Assembly: GCA_947486185.1 (NCBI GenBank) | Contig: CANKTH010000024.1 | Coordinates: forward strand, 1 to 50,025 | Direction: 5' to 3' | Source of the DNA: Deltaproteobacteria bacterium | GTDB lineage: Bacteria; Myxococcota_A; UBA796; SXON01 | Length of the DNA: 50,025 nt | Shown here: piece by piece, positions 1-8,615 of the stretch | Layout of the letters: each line of letters starts with the position of its first letter | Position numbering within the stretch: the stretch's first letter is position 1 | Notes under the pieces: model-generated | The model's database searches: none | Told to the model about the DNA's origin: nothing | Seen by the model: only the letters and a program-made list of their open reading frames with translations | Position numbers and translations under genes: made by a program

Positions 1-465
1 AGGGCGGAGGCGCTTGATCCCTTCGCCGACTTCATGCGTGAGCACGACGGCGACGCTCCCGCACCGCCATCTCCTGCCGGGCGGGCAACGCCACGACTCG
101 AGCGCCCCCCGCCTACCATCCCTGACGAAAGCCTCGAATTCCAGCTCCGATCCGTGGAGGAGCCCGGCCCGCCTCCGCCCCTCCCGCAGCCCAGCTGGAC
201 GGGGGACGGCACGAGCCTCGTGGTGGTCTGGACCGAGCCGGAGGCCTTTCGCCGTGACGTGATCCAACAGCTGCTGAACTACGTGCTCGTGCTGCCCCAT
301 AGAAATCGAGTTCCGCCGAAGGGATCTGTCGAGATTGTGCTGAGCTACGGCGGGCGTGAGTTCCGGTGCCCCGCGACAACGATGTTTCAAGCGGCGACCA
401 ATACCACCTACCGTCTGCTGCTGGAGGCGACCCAGCACCGGGATCTGGCGAAGCTCGCCCGCTAG
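1..465 (+). CDS. 3' end of an unrecognised gene (partial)
   Basis: The frame is open from the first base of the window, so the true start lies upstream and 154 residues are visible. The first 65 or so residues are Pro/Arg-rich and look like a flexible linker. They are followed by a compact domain of about 90 residues with alternating beta-type hydrophobics (TSLVVVWTEPEAF, then a GSVEIVLSYGGREF strand pair). The strand-Gly-strand layout faintly recalls PilZ-type or other small beta-barrel domains, but no RxxxR or D/NxSxxG motif is present, so I do not assign one. It converges on the minus-strand subtilase with an 8-nt gap. Function unknown. Confidence 0.6.
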   Translation, partial: RAEALDPFADFMREHDGDAPAPPSPAGRATPRLERPPPTIPDESLEFQLRSVEEPGPPPPLPQPSWTGDGTSLVVVWTEPEAFRRDVIQQLLNYVLVLPHRNRVPPKGSVEIVLSYGGREFRCPATTMFQAATNTTYRLLLEATQHRDLAKLAR

Positions 466-473
466 CCGCGGGC

Positions 474-1856
474 TCAGCGAATCCGGCTTCGGAGGAGGCG
501 ACGCAGATCGGGCTGCGGGCCGATCCGATGCGTGGCGATCGCAGCGGAGGAAGCGCCGGTCTGGGGGCTGCCCGTGCTCACCAACAAGGCGCGGAGTTCG
601 GACGGCGACATCGGCGCGCCGGTGGTTGCGACGTGCACCGACTGGGCCACGGCCGCCGCCGCCGCGACCATCGCCGAAGCGGAGGAAGTGCCACTGAAGA
701 ACGAAGTGTACCCCTGCCGACCGTCACCATCCGGAAAGAACAGGTCGGCGTAGTAGCCGCCCTGTTCACCGTCGGTCAGCGTCGCGACCTCGCCGTACCA
801 GCCCTGAACGTCAATGCGCCCGCCATACGAGCTGCCTCCCCAGCTTCGCGCGGGCTCTGTGAGATCCCCCGGAGGGACGCCGCCGCCCACCATCACCGAG
901 CCGGAGTCCTGGATTTCCCTGTCGAACCATCCGTTCCACACCCGATCGTCCAGGTCGGCTTCGCCGTTCCCCGAGGGCTCGATGACCACGATGCCCGCCG
1001 CGGTCGCCGCCGCGATCGCGTCAAACACATCCGGCTCGATGCTGGCCGGGCAATAAGTGCCGTTGCGGAAGCCCTGCTGCTCGATCAGCAACACGTCGCC
1101 GGGCACGAGCAGCTCGACGGCCGCGAGCACGGCCGCGGCGACGTCGTACCAACGCCGAGCGTCGTATGGGGACAACACCAGCACCTCGGACTCATCCACC
1201 GCACCCGTCATGCCGTAGCCGTTGTTCCCCGCCGTCAACATGCCGAGCACCATCGTGCCGTGGAACGCGTAGTCCCCCGACTCCCAACCCCACACGGCGG
1301 GCGGCACCCGACCCGCGAGATCCTCGTGGTCCGCAGTGAAGGCGTACTCGATGTCCGCCACCGTGACGTAGGCCCCCCGTCCGCCCGGCCACCGGGCGGC
1401 CTCGACGAAGTCGGGGCCAACAGGCCCCAACCACGCCATCTCCGCCACAAAGTCAGGCGTGACCGGAGGAATGTCCTCGGGCGGAGGAGGCGGAAGCGGC
1501 GCCAGCCACGCCGACTCGACCCGGGGATCAGCGAGGAGCTCGGTCGCGAGCACCTCGGCCGCCGGGCTCTCCAGGCGTACGTAGGTGCGGAGGTCGATCG
1601 GGCCATCACGCCGGATGCCCGAGGCAAACTTCGGCAAGAGCTGAACCTCCCCGAGGATCTCCCGCAGCGCGGCGTCGACGCCGTGGACCTTGCCCTCCTC
1701 GGCGTAGATGCTGGCGTCGTCCCGAAATTTCACGATCGCCACCCTGGGATCGCGCCCCTCCTCCCAATAGACCGCCTCAGGGCGCGGCAAGGGCGGACGT
1801 CCGGCCCACGCAAAAAGCCCCAGCAAGAAGGCCAGGAACACGAGCGAAGCGCTCAC
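474..1856 (-). CDS. Membrane-anchored or exported subtilisin-like (S8) serine peptidase
   Basis: Predicted serine endopeptidase of the subtilase fold, 460 residues. A GTG start at 1856 overlaps the TGA of the upstream NUDIX gene (GTGA), which suggests translational coupling. Longer in-frame starts exist, but they would put about 34 basic residues before the hydrophobic segment. Residues 1-19 form a signal peptide or N-terminal anchor. Residues 35-125 look like an inhibitory propeptide followed by a Pro-rich linker. The catalytic triad is readable: Asp168 in VADIEYAF (an unusual IE after Asp where TG is normal), His199 in AFHGTMVLG, the oxyanion Asn in the SGNG motif, and Ser391 in SGTSSASAM. 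No C-terminal accessory domain is seen. The substrate is unknown. The unusual Asp-box suggests a divergent clade. Confidence 0.85.
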   Translation of the reverse strand: MSASLVFLAFLLGLFAWAGRPPLPRPEAVYWEEGRDPRVAIVKFRDDASIYAEEGKVHGVDAALREILGEVQLLPKFASGIRRDGPIDLRTYVRLESPAAEVLATELLADPRVESAWLAPLPPPPPEDIPPVTPDFVAEMAWLGPVGPDFVEAARWPGGRGAYVTVADIEYAFTADHEDLAGRVPPAVWGWESGDYAFHGTMVLGMLTAGNNGYGMTGAVDESEVLVLSPYDARRWYDVAAAVLAAVELLVPGDVLLIEQQGFRNGTYCPASIEPDVFDAIAAATAAGIVVIEPSGNGEADLDDRVWNGWFDREIQDSGSVMVGGGVPPGDLTEPARSWGGSSYGGRIDVQGWYGEVATLTDGEQGGYYADLFFPDGDGRQGYTSFFSGTSSASAMVAAAAAVAQSVHVATTGAPMSPSELRALLVSTGSPQTGASSAAIATHRIGPQPDLRRLLRSRIR

Positions 1857-2551
1857 CGCGCCTGCCAGCCGCGGAGCGGAAACAAGAAACGCGTCGGCGG
1901 ATCGACGGCGTCGGCTTCGGGTGCAGGAAAGGCAGGATCGCCCGGAAGGAGCACCCACACCTCGTCGCCAACATGCTCGAAGCTCGGGCAGATCGGCGGA
2001 AACCGACGGCGGGCCGAGAGGATCGCCTCGACGTCCGGGAAGCCCGACAGCTCCGCAAGGCTGCGCAAGGTCGGCGGTGCGAGCGGGAGCGCGTGACCGA
2101 GCGCGCGCGCCACCGCGTCATCCGGGCGGAGCCAGCGCCCGTTTACCGCTTCGCGCCCATCAAACCCAGCCTCTTGCCCGGCGGGCATGCGGGCCACGAA
2201 GAACCAGGTGTCATACCGTCGCGACTCGACCGGCGGGGTGATCCAGTGGGACCAGAGCGCCATACGATCCAGCTCGTAGGGGCCGCCCGCCGCGGCGAGG
2301 CGCACACCGGCTTCCTCCTCCAATTCCCGAGCCGCCGCAGCCCAGAAGCTACGAGGCACGACGCCGAAATCTCCGCCGACCACCGGCACGTGCTCGTCCT
2401 CGGCATCGACCCGGCCGCCCGGAAAAACCCAGGCTGCGCCCATGAAACCGAGGGCGCGCGCCCTCTCCATGAGCCAGACCTCAGGCCCGGCGTCGCTGTC
2501 GCGTAGCAGGATGATCGTTGCAGCGGGCCGGGGCGTGACGCTCGTGTCCAT
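1853..2551 (-). CDS. NUDIX hydrolase, NUDT19-like
   Basis: 232 residues. The N-terminal strands (PRPAATIILLRD, then FMGAAWVFPGGRVD) are typical of the NUDT19-like or CoA-diphosphatase-like group. These proteins hydrolyse nucleoside-diphosphate-X compounds with Mg2+. The NUDIX helix is readable at about residues 72-83 (AAARELEEEAGV), giving REXXEE and the terminal Gly-hydrophobic. The insertion between the strand Gly and the helix is longer than in the minimal NUDIX box, as in NUDT19 relatives. The ATG has AGAGG 6 nt upstream. It is the first gene of a two-gene unit with the subtilase, and its stop codon overlaps that gene's GTG. It is divergent from the OmpA gene, sharing a 115-nt promoter region. 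The substrate cannot be told from sequence. Confidence 0.85.
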   Translation of the reverse strand: MDTSVTPRPAATIILLRDSDAGPEVWLMERARALGFMGAAWVFPGGRVDAEDEHVPVVGGDFGVVPRSFWAAAARELEEEAGVRLAAAGGPYELDRMALWSHWITPPVESRRYDTWFFVARMPAGQEAGFDGREAVNGRWLRPDDAVARALGHALPLAPPTLRSLAELSGFPDVEAILSARRRFPPICPSFEHVGDEVWVLLPGDPAFPAPEADAVDPPTRFLFPLRGWQAR

Positions 2552-2612
2552 GAAGCGCCTCTATCGCCGTCGCTCTCGGCGGGCCCGGTCAGGATCTGTC
2601 CGCGATGAACCG

Positions 2613-2639
2613 TGGACGAACCGGGGCAGAGGCTATACT
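2613..2639 (+). promoter_or_regulatory. Putative sigma-70-type promoter of the OmpA gene
   Basis: TATACT at 2634-2639 matches the -10 consensus at 5 of 6 bases and lies 27 nt before the chosen ATG at 2667. TGGACG at 2613-2618 matches the -35 consensus at 4 of 6, with a short 15-bp spacer. A run like TATACT is rare in DNA this GC-rich, which makes the -10 the more convincing half. Confidence 0.42.
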
Positions 2640-2666
2640 CTTGCCACGTCAAGTGTGAGGCTCGAC

Positions 2667-5600
2667 ATGAACCGACGTCTGACCGCCGCCGCGACGCTGC
2701 CCCTTTTCTTGCTGCCGAGCGCCGCCTGGGCGTGGCCGGCGGACGACGGCTGGGTCGCATTTCGACGCGGTGGTGCCGATCTCACCGACCCGGCGGGGGA
2801 TCAAGGTTGGGCGGGGAGCGCGGTAGCAGGGGTGGACATCCTGGGGGACAGCACCTATGGCGCAGCGGCCTACTGGTATGCCGATGACAGCAGCTTCTAT
2901 CTACGTCTTCGCCTGAACGACACCCCCTGGCTGGTGGACGGGCTGGAGCTCCAGTCGCGGTCCTGGGCGATGTTGTTGGACACCGACGGTGCGCCCGGCA
3001 CCTTCGAGTACCTGTTCGGCGTGACGGGCCCAGGCGGTACCTTGGCGATCTACGAGAACCTCGACGGCGACACCGGCCTGATGGCCGAAGCCGACGGTCC
3101 GCTGTGGGCGAGCTACGACGCGGTGGTCCGCGACGAGCTGCGGGCCGTGGACGCCGGCAGTCGCATCGATGGCACGACGGACTGGTTCCTCGACTTCCGC
3201 TACACACGCGCGGATCTCGAGACGGTGATCCCGGGCTTCGACCGGATGAGCTTCAGCGCGGCCTGGGCGACCCGGAACGCCTCAGGCCTGGAGAGCCGGG
3301 GCGCCGACCTGGCGGGCTACGAGAACCTCGACGGCGGCGAGCTCGACGACGGGTGGACGGACGACCTCGGCATCGACCCCGACGGCGATGGGCTGGAGAC
3401 CCCACAGGAGGAGTCTCTCGGCACCGATCCCCTCGACGCCGACAGTGACGACGACGGTCTCTCCGACGGCGCCGAGGTTGAGGGCGCCTGGCCGAGTGAC
3501 CCGCTGGACTGTGACAGTGACGACGACGGCATCGTAGACAGCGTAGAGGTCGGCGCCACCGCCCCTACCGAAGACACCGCGGAAGACGGATGCTACGAGC
3601 CCGACGCCGACCCGGGGAGCACCACCGACCCCTCCAACCCCGACACCGACGGCGACGAGACGTTGGACGGCGATGAGGACCGCGACGCCGACGGCGCGCT
3701 CGACCCCTACGAGACCGACCCGCAGGACACCAACTCCGGCGCCGATCTCGACGGCGACGGCATCGCCGACACGTTGGAGGACGACTGCGCCGAGGAGGGC
3801 ACAAACGACGACCAGGACGGCGACGGCCGCCCCGACGCCGAGGAGGGTTTTGCGGACACCGACGGCGACGGTGTGCCGGACTTCTGCGAGCCCGACGACG
3901 ACGCGGACGGCCTGCCAACCGCGGACGAGAGCGACAGCGACAGCGACAGCGACGGCCTTCCGGACTACGCCGACTCCGACTCGGACAACGACGGCGACCC
4001 GGACGGCGTCGAAGGCACGGGAGACCTCGACTGTGACGGCATCCTCGACTACCAGGACGCGGTAGACGATGACGGGCCGTGCGCGGACCCCGACGCCGAC
4101 GGCCTCGACAACGCCACCGAGGACGCCTGCGGCTCCGACCCGCGGAACGTCGACTCGGATGGTGATGGCGTCAACGACCCCGACGAAGCGTGTGACGAAG
4201 ACGAGGACTGCGATCTGGTGCCCGACCGGCTGGACGACAGCTACGACCCTGAGTACTGCGATCTGGTAGATGAAACCCCACCAAAGGCGACCTGCGTCGC
4301 TACGGTCGGTGTGCTCGACTGCGGCCATTTCGCAGGTGGATCCTGCTCTACTGGAGCGGGCGCCGCGAGCCTCGCGCCCCTGGCCGGCGCGATCCTGCTC
4401 CTTCGGCGGCGTCGCCGACGCGCGGCCTGGCTCGGGGGGCTCGCGCTCGTCACCACCAGTACCGCTCACGCCCAATCCATCAACGCCCAACGGTTCCAAC
4501 CCAACCTGGACAGCGGCTCCTATTTCCTGCTCGAGGACCCTCGCCTGGCGGCACGTGGGCTCGGCGGCGGCATCTCCTTCAACTACGCCAACGATCCGCT
4601 GGTGTACCGGTACGACGGCGCCGCCTCGGACGGGAGCACCGAGGTCGCCCTGCTCTCCGACGTATTCACCGCAGACGTTGGTGCTTTTTACACCTACGCG
4701 CCCGTCCGCGTCGGGGCGGCGCTGCCCGTACACCTGGCTTCGGCCGGGGACCTGATGGAAGGCGGCGGCCATCTGGGCGATCTCCGCCTGGAGGTGAAAG
4801 TGTCGCCGCTGCCCCCCGGGCCCTTCGAAGCCTCTGGTTCAGTGCGGATCGGCCTACCTACCGGCGCCCAACAGAGCTGGCTCGGTGAGGAGCGTGTCAC
4901 CGGAGCGCTCATCGGCGCGGTCGCTTGGAACGGGCCAGTCCGTGTGGCGGGAAATCTCGGCTTGCACACTGGGACGGGTGAAGCCCTGCTCCCCGACCTC
5001 AACTGGGGGCCCAAGCTCGGTTGGGGCATTGGGGTCTCGTACCCGCTCCTCGACGAACGCTTGGACATCGCCGGTGAGCTGGGAGGCGAGTCGGTGCTGG
5101 CGGACCTCGGCGCGGTGGGCGCCAACCCCATCGAGTGGCGGGCCGGCGCGACCTACGCGGTGTGGGAGATGCTGAAGGTGCGAGGCGGGCTCGGCACCGG
5201 CATCACCACGGGCATCGGCGCACCGGATCTGCGCGCGTTCGCTGGGGTGTTGTGGATCCCGGAGCGGCCGGCGAAAACTACACCCACGGCGGTCGGTGTG
5301 GACACCGACGGGGACGGCGTACCCGATCTCACGGACCGTTGCCCCGAGCAGCGGGAGGACCTGAACGGCCGCAACGACCAGGACGGCTGCCCCGACGGCG
5401 GGCTGACCCCGACTCACCTCGAAGTCCGGGACGATCGAGGTGCGTTGCTCACCGGCACCACCGTGGAGCTCCTGTCCGGCCCCGAGACCGGTAAGTACCG
5501 GCTCGGCGACGGCGGCCTCACGCGGTCCCTACCCCCCGGGAGCTACCGGATTCGCGCCAACCACGAAGGATTCCGCGAGGTGATCGAGCAGCTCGTCGTG

Positions 5601-6275
5601 CCGGACGCCGAGCAGCATGCCCATGTGGTCGTGCTGACCGCGGTCAGCTCCGGGACCCTGCACGTCACGGTCCGGGATGAAGCGGGCAAACCCGTGCTGG
5701 CATGGGTGCGGGTGCTCGGCACCGATCGTCACTTCACGACAGGCGAAGATGGCGAGGTACGCGGTCCCGTGGCGCCGGGTGAGCCGGATCTCTGGGTCGG
5801 CGCCGAAGGTTTCCGCCCCGAGCGGGTCAAGGCGCCCATTCGGGTAGGCGAGACCAGCGACGTCCTGGTCGTGCTCCAACCTTCGCGCGTCACCGTCACG
5901 GCCGAGCGCGTCGAGATCCGCGAAAAAGTGTTCTTCGAGTTTGACTCTGACGTCATCAAGGCCCAGAGCTTCGGCATCCTCGATGATGTCGCCGCCGCGC
6001 TGGACGGCCACCCCGAGCTGGTGCTCGTCGAGGTGCAGGGCCACACCGACGACAAGGGAACTGAAGCCTACAACCTTGAGCTTTCGCAGCGACGCGCGGA
6101 GTCCGTACGGGTCTATCTGATCCGGGCGGGCGTGATGCCCGAGCGTCTGGTCGCGCGAGGCTACGGCGAGGGTGAGCCGATGGTGCTCGGGCAAAGTGAA
6201 GAGGCCTGGGAAGCCAACCGGCGCGTGGTGTTCCGGATCATGAAAAAGGTCGAGAAGGAGAGCGGTCAACGTTAA
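2667..6275 (+). CDS. Composite OmpA-family protein with TSP3 repeats and an internal MYXO-CTERM-like segment
   Basis: 1202 residues from the ATG that starts a clear signal peptide (MNRRLTAAATLPLFLLPSAAWA). Order of parts: an N-terminal beta domain (about 25-235); some 300 residues of Asp-rich thrombospondin type 3 repeats that would bind Ca2+ (about 235-545); then Gly-Gly-Ser-Cys at 557-560, a hydrophobic stretch and six Arg (about 579-585), i.e. a MYXO-CTERM-like sorting signal; directly after it a second signal-peptide-like segment ending in AHA-Q at 602/603; an outer-membrane beta-barrel (about 603-870); a short TSP3 unit; two carboxypeptidase-regulatory-like/PEGA-like beta domains; and a C-terminal OmpA peptidoglycan-binding domain (from FFEFDSDVIK near 1088 to NLELSQRRAESV and beyond). 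It reads as two exported proteins joined in frame. An aldo/keto reductase gene starts 9 nt after the stop. Confidence 0.88.
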   Translation: MNRRLTAAATLPLFLLPSAAWAWPADDGWVAFRRGGADLTDPAGDQGWAGSAVAGVDILGDSTYGAAAYWYADDSSFYLRLRLNDTPWLVDGLELQSRSWAMLLDTDGAPGTFEYLFGVTGPGGTLAIYENLDGDTGLMAEADGPLWASYDAVVRDELRAVDAGSRIDGTTDWFLDFRYTRADLETVIPGFDRMSFSAAWATRNASGLESRGADLAGYENLDGGELDDGWTDDLGIDPDGDGLETPQEESLGTDPLDADSDDDGLSDGAEVEGAWPSDPLDCDSDDDGIVDSVEVGATAPTEDTAEDGCYEPDADPGSTTDPSNPDTDGDETLDGDEDRDADGALDPYETDPQDTNSGADLDGDGIADTLEDDCAEEGTNDDQDGDGRPDAEEGFADTDGDGVPDFCEPDDDADGLPTADESDSDSDSDGLPDYADSDSDNDGDPDGVEGTGDLDCDGILDYQDAVDDDGPCADPDADGLDNATEDACGSDPRNVDSDGDGVNDPDEACDEDEDCDLVPDRLDDSYDPEYCDLVDETPPKATCVATVGVLDCGHFAGGSCSTGAGAASLAPLAGAILLLRRRRRRAAWLGGLALVTTSTAHAQSINAQRFQPNLDSGSYFLLEDPRLAARGLGGGISFNYANDPLVYRYDGAASDGSTEVALLSDVFTADVGAFYTYAPVRVGAALPVHLASAGDLMEGGGHLGDLRLEVKVSPLPPGPFEASGSVRIGLPTGAQQSWLGEERVTGALIGAVAWNGPVRVAGNLGLHTGTGEALLPDLNWGPKLGWGIGVSYPLLDERLDIAGELGGESVLADLGAVGANPIEWRAGATYAVWEMLKVRGGLGTGITTGIGAPDLRAFAGVLWIPERPAKTTPTAVGVDTDGDGVPDLTDRCPEQREDLNGRNDQDGCPDGGLTPTHLEVRDDRGALLTGTTVELLSGPETGKYRLGDGGLTRSLPPGSYRIRANHEGFREVIEQLVVPDAEQHAHVVVLTAVSSGTLHVTVRDEAGKPVLAWVRVLGTDRHFTTGEDGEVRGPVAPGEPDLWVGAEGFRPERVKAPIRVGETSDVLVVLQPSRVTVTAERVEIREKVFFEFDSDVIKAQSFGILDDVAAALDGHPELVLVEVQGHTDDKGTEAYNLELSQRRAESVRVYLIRAGVMPERLVARGYGEGEPMVLGQSEEAWEANRRVVFRIMKKVEKESGQR

Positions 6276-6284
6276 GCCACGCGC

Positions 6285-7145
6285 ATGCTGCCCTCTCGTG
6301 CTCTCGGCGACCGCCTCGTCCGGCCCATCGGCCTCGGGGCTATGCCCCTGTCCTCACGGAAACGGCCCTCGGAGGCGGACGCGCTGGCCGTCCTGGACGC
6401 CGCTCTCGACGCCGGTATCGATCTGATCGATACGGCCGACGTCTACTGCATCAACAACGGCGACCTGGGCCACAATGAGCGGCTCATCGCCGCGTGCCTC
6501 CGCCGCCGGTCCGCCCGGGTCCTTGTCGCCACCAAAGGCGGGCTCCGTCGGCCGCGCGGCGCCTGGACGAGCGCTGCGCACCCCGACCAGCTCAAAGCGG
6601 CGTGTGAGGCGAGTTTACGGGCGCTGGCCTCGGAGCGGATCGACCTGTACCAGCTCCACGCACCCGACGACACCGTCCCGCTCGCGGACTCGGTGGGGGC
6701 TCTGGCCGAGCTCCAGGCGGCTGGGAAGATCGCGGCGATCGGACTGTCCAATGTCAGCGTCGCGGAGATCGAGCTGGCGCGGTCCATCGTGCCGATCGTC
6801 AGCGTACAGAACCGGTTCAACCCACTCGATCCGAGCCCGATCACCGACGGCGTGCTCGACTGGTGCACCCGAAACGGCGTCGGATTCCTCGCGTACAGCC
6901 CCGTCGGTGGCAGCGAAGAGTACGCCTTGATCGGTCGCCACCCTGCGCTGATCGAGGTGGGGCGACGCATCGGCGCAAGCCCCTACCAGGTCGCGCTCGC
7001 CTGGTTGCTCGCCTGTTCCCCGGTCGTCATCCCAATCCCCGGCGCGTCCAAGCTCTCGAGCGTCCACTCCAGCGCCGCGGTGATGGACATGGAGCTCAGT
7101 GCCTCGGATAAGGTCTTCTTGGATCACGCCTTTTTACCGGGCTGA
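6285..7145 (+). CDS. Aldo/keto reductase
   Basis: NAD(P)H-dependent carbonyl reductase of the AKR superfamily, 286 residues, complete (alpha/beta)8 barrel. The catalytic tetrad is readable: Asp49 and Tyr54 in LIDTADVY, Lys84 in VATKGG, His125 in YQLHAPDD. The C-terminal cofactor site motif PIPGASKLSSV is also present. The sequence resembles the AKR11/13 group of bacterial general-stress or sugar-aldehyde reductases. The substrate is unknown. It starts 9 nt after the OmpA stop codon, so it is probably in the same transcript, although no functional link is evident. It converges with the SGNH hydrolase gene with an 8-nt gap. Confidence 0.9.
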   Translation: MLPSRALGDRLVRPIGLGAMPLSSRKRPSEADALAVLDAALDAGIDLIDTADVYCINNGDLGHNERLIAACLRRRSARVLVATKGGLRRPRGAWTSAAHPDQLKAACEASLRALASERIDLYQLHAPDDTVPLADSVGALAELQAAGKIAAIGLSNVSVAEIELARSIVPIVSVQNRFNPLDPSPITDGVLDWCTRNGVGFLAYSPVGGSEEYALIGRHPALIEVGRRIGASPYQVALAWLLACSPVVIPIPGASKLSSVHSSAAVMDMELSASDKVFLDHAFLPG

Positions 7146-7153
7146 TCCGGGCG

Positions 7154-8581
7154 TCACTTGAGCTCGAGCGTGACCGCCGGGATGTCGAAGCTCACCAGCT
7201 CGTGGTCCTCCCCGGTGGCCCCGACCGCGTCGACCTGCACCTGCTTATACTTCGGTGACAAAGGCACTTCGAACCAGCCCCCGTCAGGAAGGCTGCGGGT
7301 GGCGAGCACGGTGTCCCCGTCCTTGACCACAACCTCGACCGCGTCCGTCCCAAGCACACGGCCCGTCAGGATCCACGGCTGATCTTCACCGGGGCTCCCC
7401 GCTCCCTGGCCGTGCCCGCTGGGCATACGCCCTGGGAACAACCACGACTGAGGAGAAGAGGCGTCCGAAACAAAGACAAAGTTCGTGGCGGTGTCTACCA
7501 CCGACTCGAAGGGAAATGGTTTCTCGGTTGCGCTGATAAGCGGATTTCCCGGCCAGCCTTCTGCGAGCAGCCGCTCTGCGACGGCGGCCGCCAGGAGCCC
7601 CATACCCTCCGCGCTCGGATGGAGCACATCGACAAAAAGCTCGTCCACCGGGCGATCCGTCTTCAGGGCGTCCTTCGCCCACACGATCGGCACCGTGTGG
7701 TGGGCCGCGACAGCCGCCATCGTCGCGAAGTAGGGGTCCCAAGCGGCGCCAGCGGTGTAGTGCCCGGCGAGGATTCCCTGATTACATGGTGCAAGAAACA
7801 GCACCCCCACCTTCCGGCTCCGCGCGAGCTGCACCATGGTGTCGAGGTTCTGCGCGTACCGGTTCAACGGGACCCGCCGAACCCCCTTGTCCGGATAGGT
7901 GCCGTCGGTAGGCCATGTGACGACCTGGGCACCATCTCCGCCCCCCCAACGATCCACCGCCTGGACCATCAGCTGGAAAAACGCCGACGCCGCCAGGGGG
8001 TTCTCGGCGTTCAGCTGAACCGTCCGAAGCAGGTCCATGTCACGGAAGCCGTCGGAGTTGTTGTCGCTCCAGAGGTTGCCGATGATCAGGAGCGTCGGAT
8101 CGAGCGCCCACCCATCCTCTTCGAGGAGCAGCAGGGTCTGCTCGGTCGAGTAGCCCGAGATGGCGCCGTTGGCGCTGTCCACGTCGAGACCTCCAGCTTT
8201 GAGCTGGGCTTCGAGCTGACGGCCCAGGGTCTCGTCGTCCTCCACGCCGTGGCCGAAAAAGGTGCTGTCCCCAAGGACCAACACCCTGGAGCGCCCCGCG
8301 GGCCGCGGCAGCTCCGGCTCGGGCTCGCGCAGGCCGCGAAGGGAGATGGTCGCGCTCACCCCAGGCCCGTTGGAGCGTATTCCAGGGCCAAAGCCCCAAA
8401 GACGCGTGGGATGCCCCACCATCAACACCCCTGCGTTGTCACCCGCGCGCCACTCAGGGGCCCACGACACCAGCGGACGCGACACGCCTTCGGCGATGAG
8501 CAGGAACCCGACGAGCATGATCATCGCCGATGTCAGGCGAAAACGTAGGTTGAATTTAGTTCGCCGCGGACGCATCACCAT
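7154..8581 (-). CDS. Membrane-anchored SGNH/GDSL hydrolase-like protein
   Basis: 475 residues. One N-terminal membrane segment (about 15-36, MIMLVGFLLIAEG) probably anchors the protein facing the periplasm. The SGNH core follows: block I RVLVLGDSTFFGHG with nucleophile Ser106, a Gly block near ANGAISGYS, an Asn block in NLWSDNNSDGF, and the Asp/His block V in DVLHPSAEGM. These give a complete Ser-Asp-His triad. The extra 110 or so C-terminal residues form a separate beta-rich domain (VVVKDGDTVLATRSLPDGG) that may bind a glycan. Family members are esterases or O-acetyltransferases acting on glycans or lipids; the exact activity is unknown. It lies 34 nt downstream of bpt on the same strand. 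Confidence 0.82.
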   Translation of the reverse strand: MVMRPRRTKFNLRFRLTSAMIMLVGFLLIAEGVSRPLVSWAPEWRAGDNAGVLMVGHPTRLWGFGPGIRSNGPGVSATISLRGLREPEPELPRPAGRSRVLVLGDSTFFGHGVEDDETLGRQLEAQLKAGGLDVDSANGAISGYSTEQTLLLLEEDGWALDPTLLIIGNLWSDNNSDGFRDMDLLRTVQLNAENPLAASAFFQLMVQAVDRWGGGDGAQVVTWPTDGTYPDKGVRRVPLNRYAQNLDTMVQLARSRKVGVLFLAPCNQGILAGHYTAGAAWDPYFATMAAVAAHHTVPIVWAKDALKTDRPVDELFVDVLHPSAEGMGLLAAAVAERLLAEGWPGNPLISATEKPFPFESVVDTATNFVFVSDASSPQSWLFPGRMPSGHGQGAGSPGEDQPWILTGRVLGTDAVEVVVKDGDTVLATRSLPDGGWFEVPLSPKYKQVQVDAVGATGEDHELVSFDIPAVTLELK

Positions 8582-8615
8582 CGAGGTGCACCCTGACGCG
8601 CGATCGGCGTCGCGC

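Noticed and set aside
366..2096. A 576-codon open frame on the plus strand opposite the subtilase and NUDIX genes
   Set aside because: It is Arg/His/Gly-rich with no domain motif and exists because high GC in third codon positions removes stops on the opposite strand; the minus-strand frames carry catalytic motifs.
3282..4772. A 496-codon minus-strand frame rich in Val/Ala/Gly opposite the TSP3 repeats
   Set aside because: It is the antisense of Asp codons (GAC read as GTC) and mirrors the repeat pattern; the plus strand encodes a coherent signal peptide and OmpA domain.
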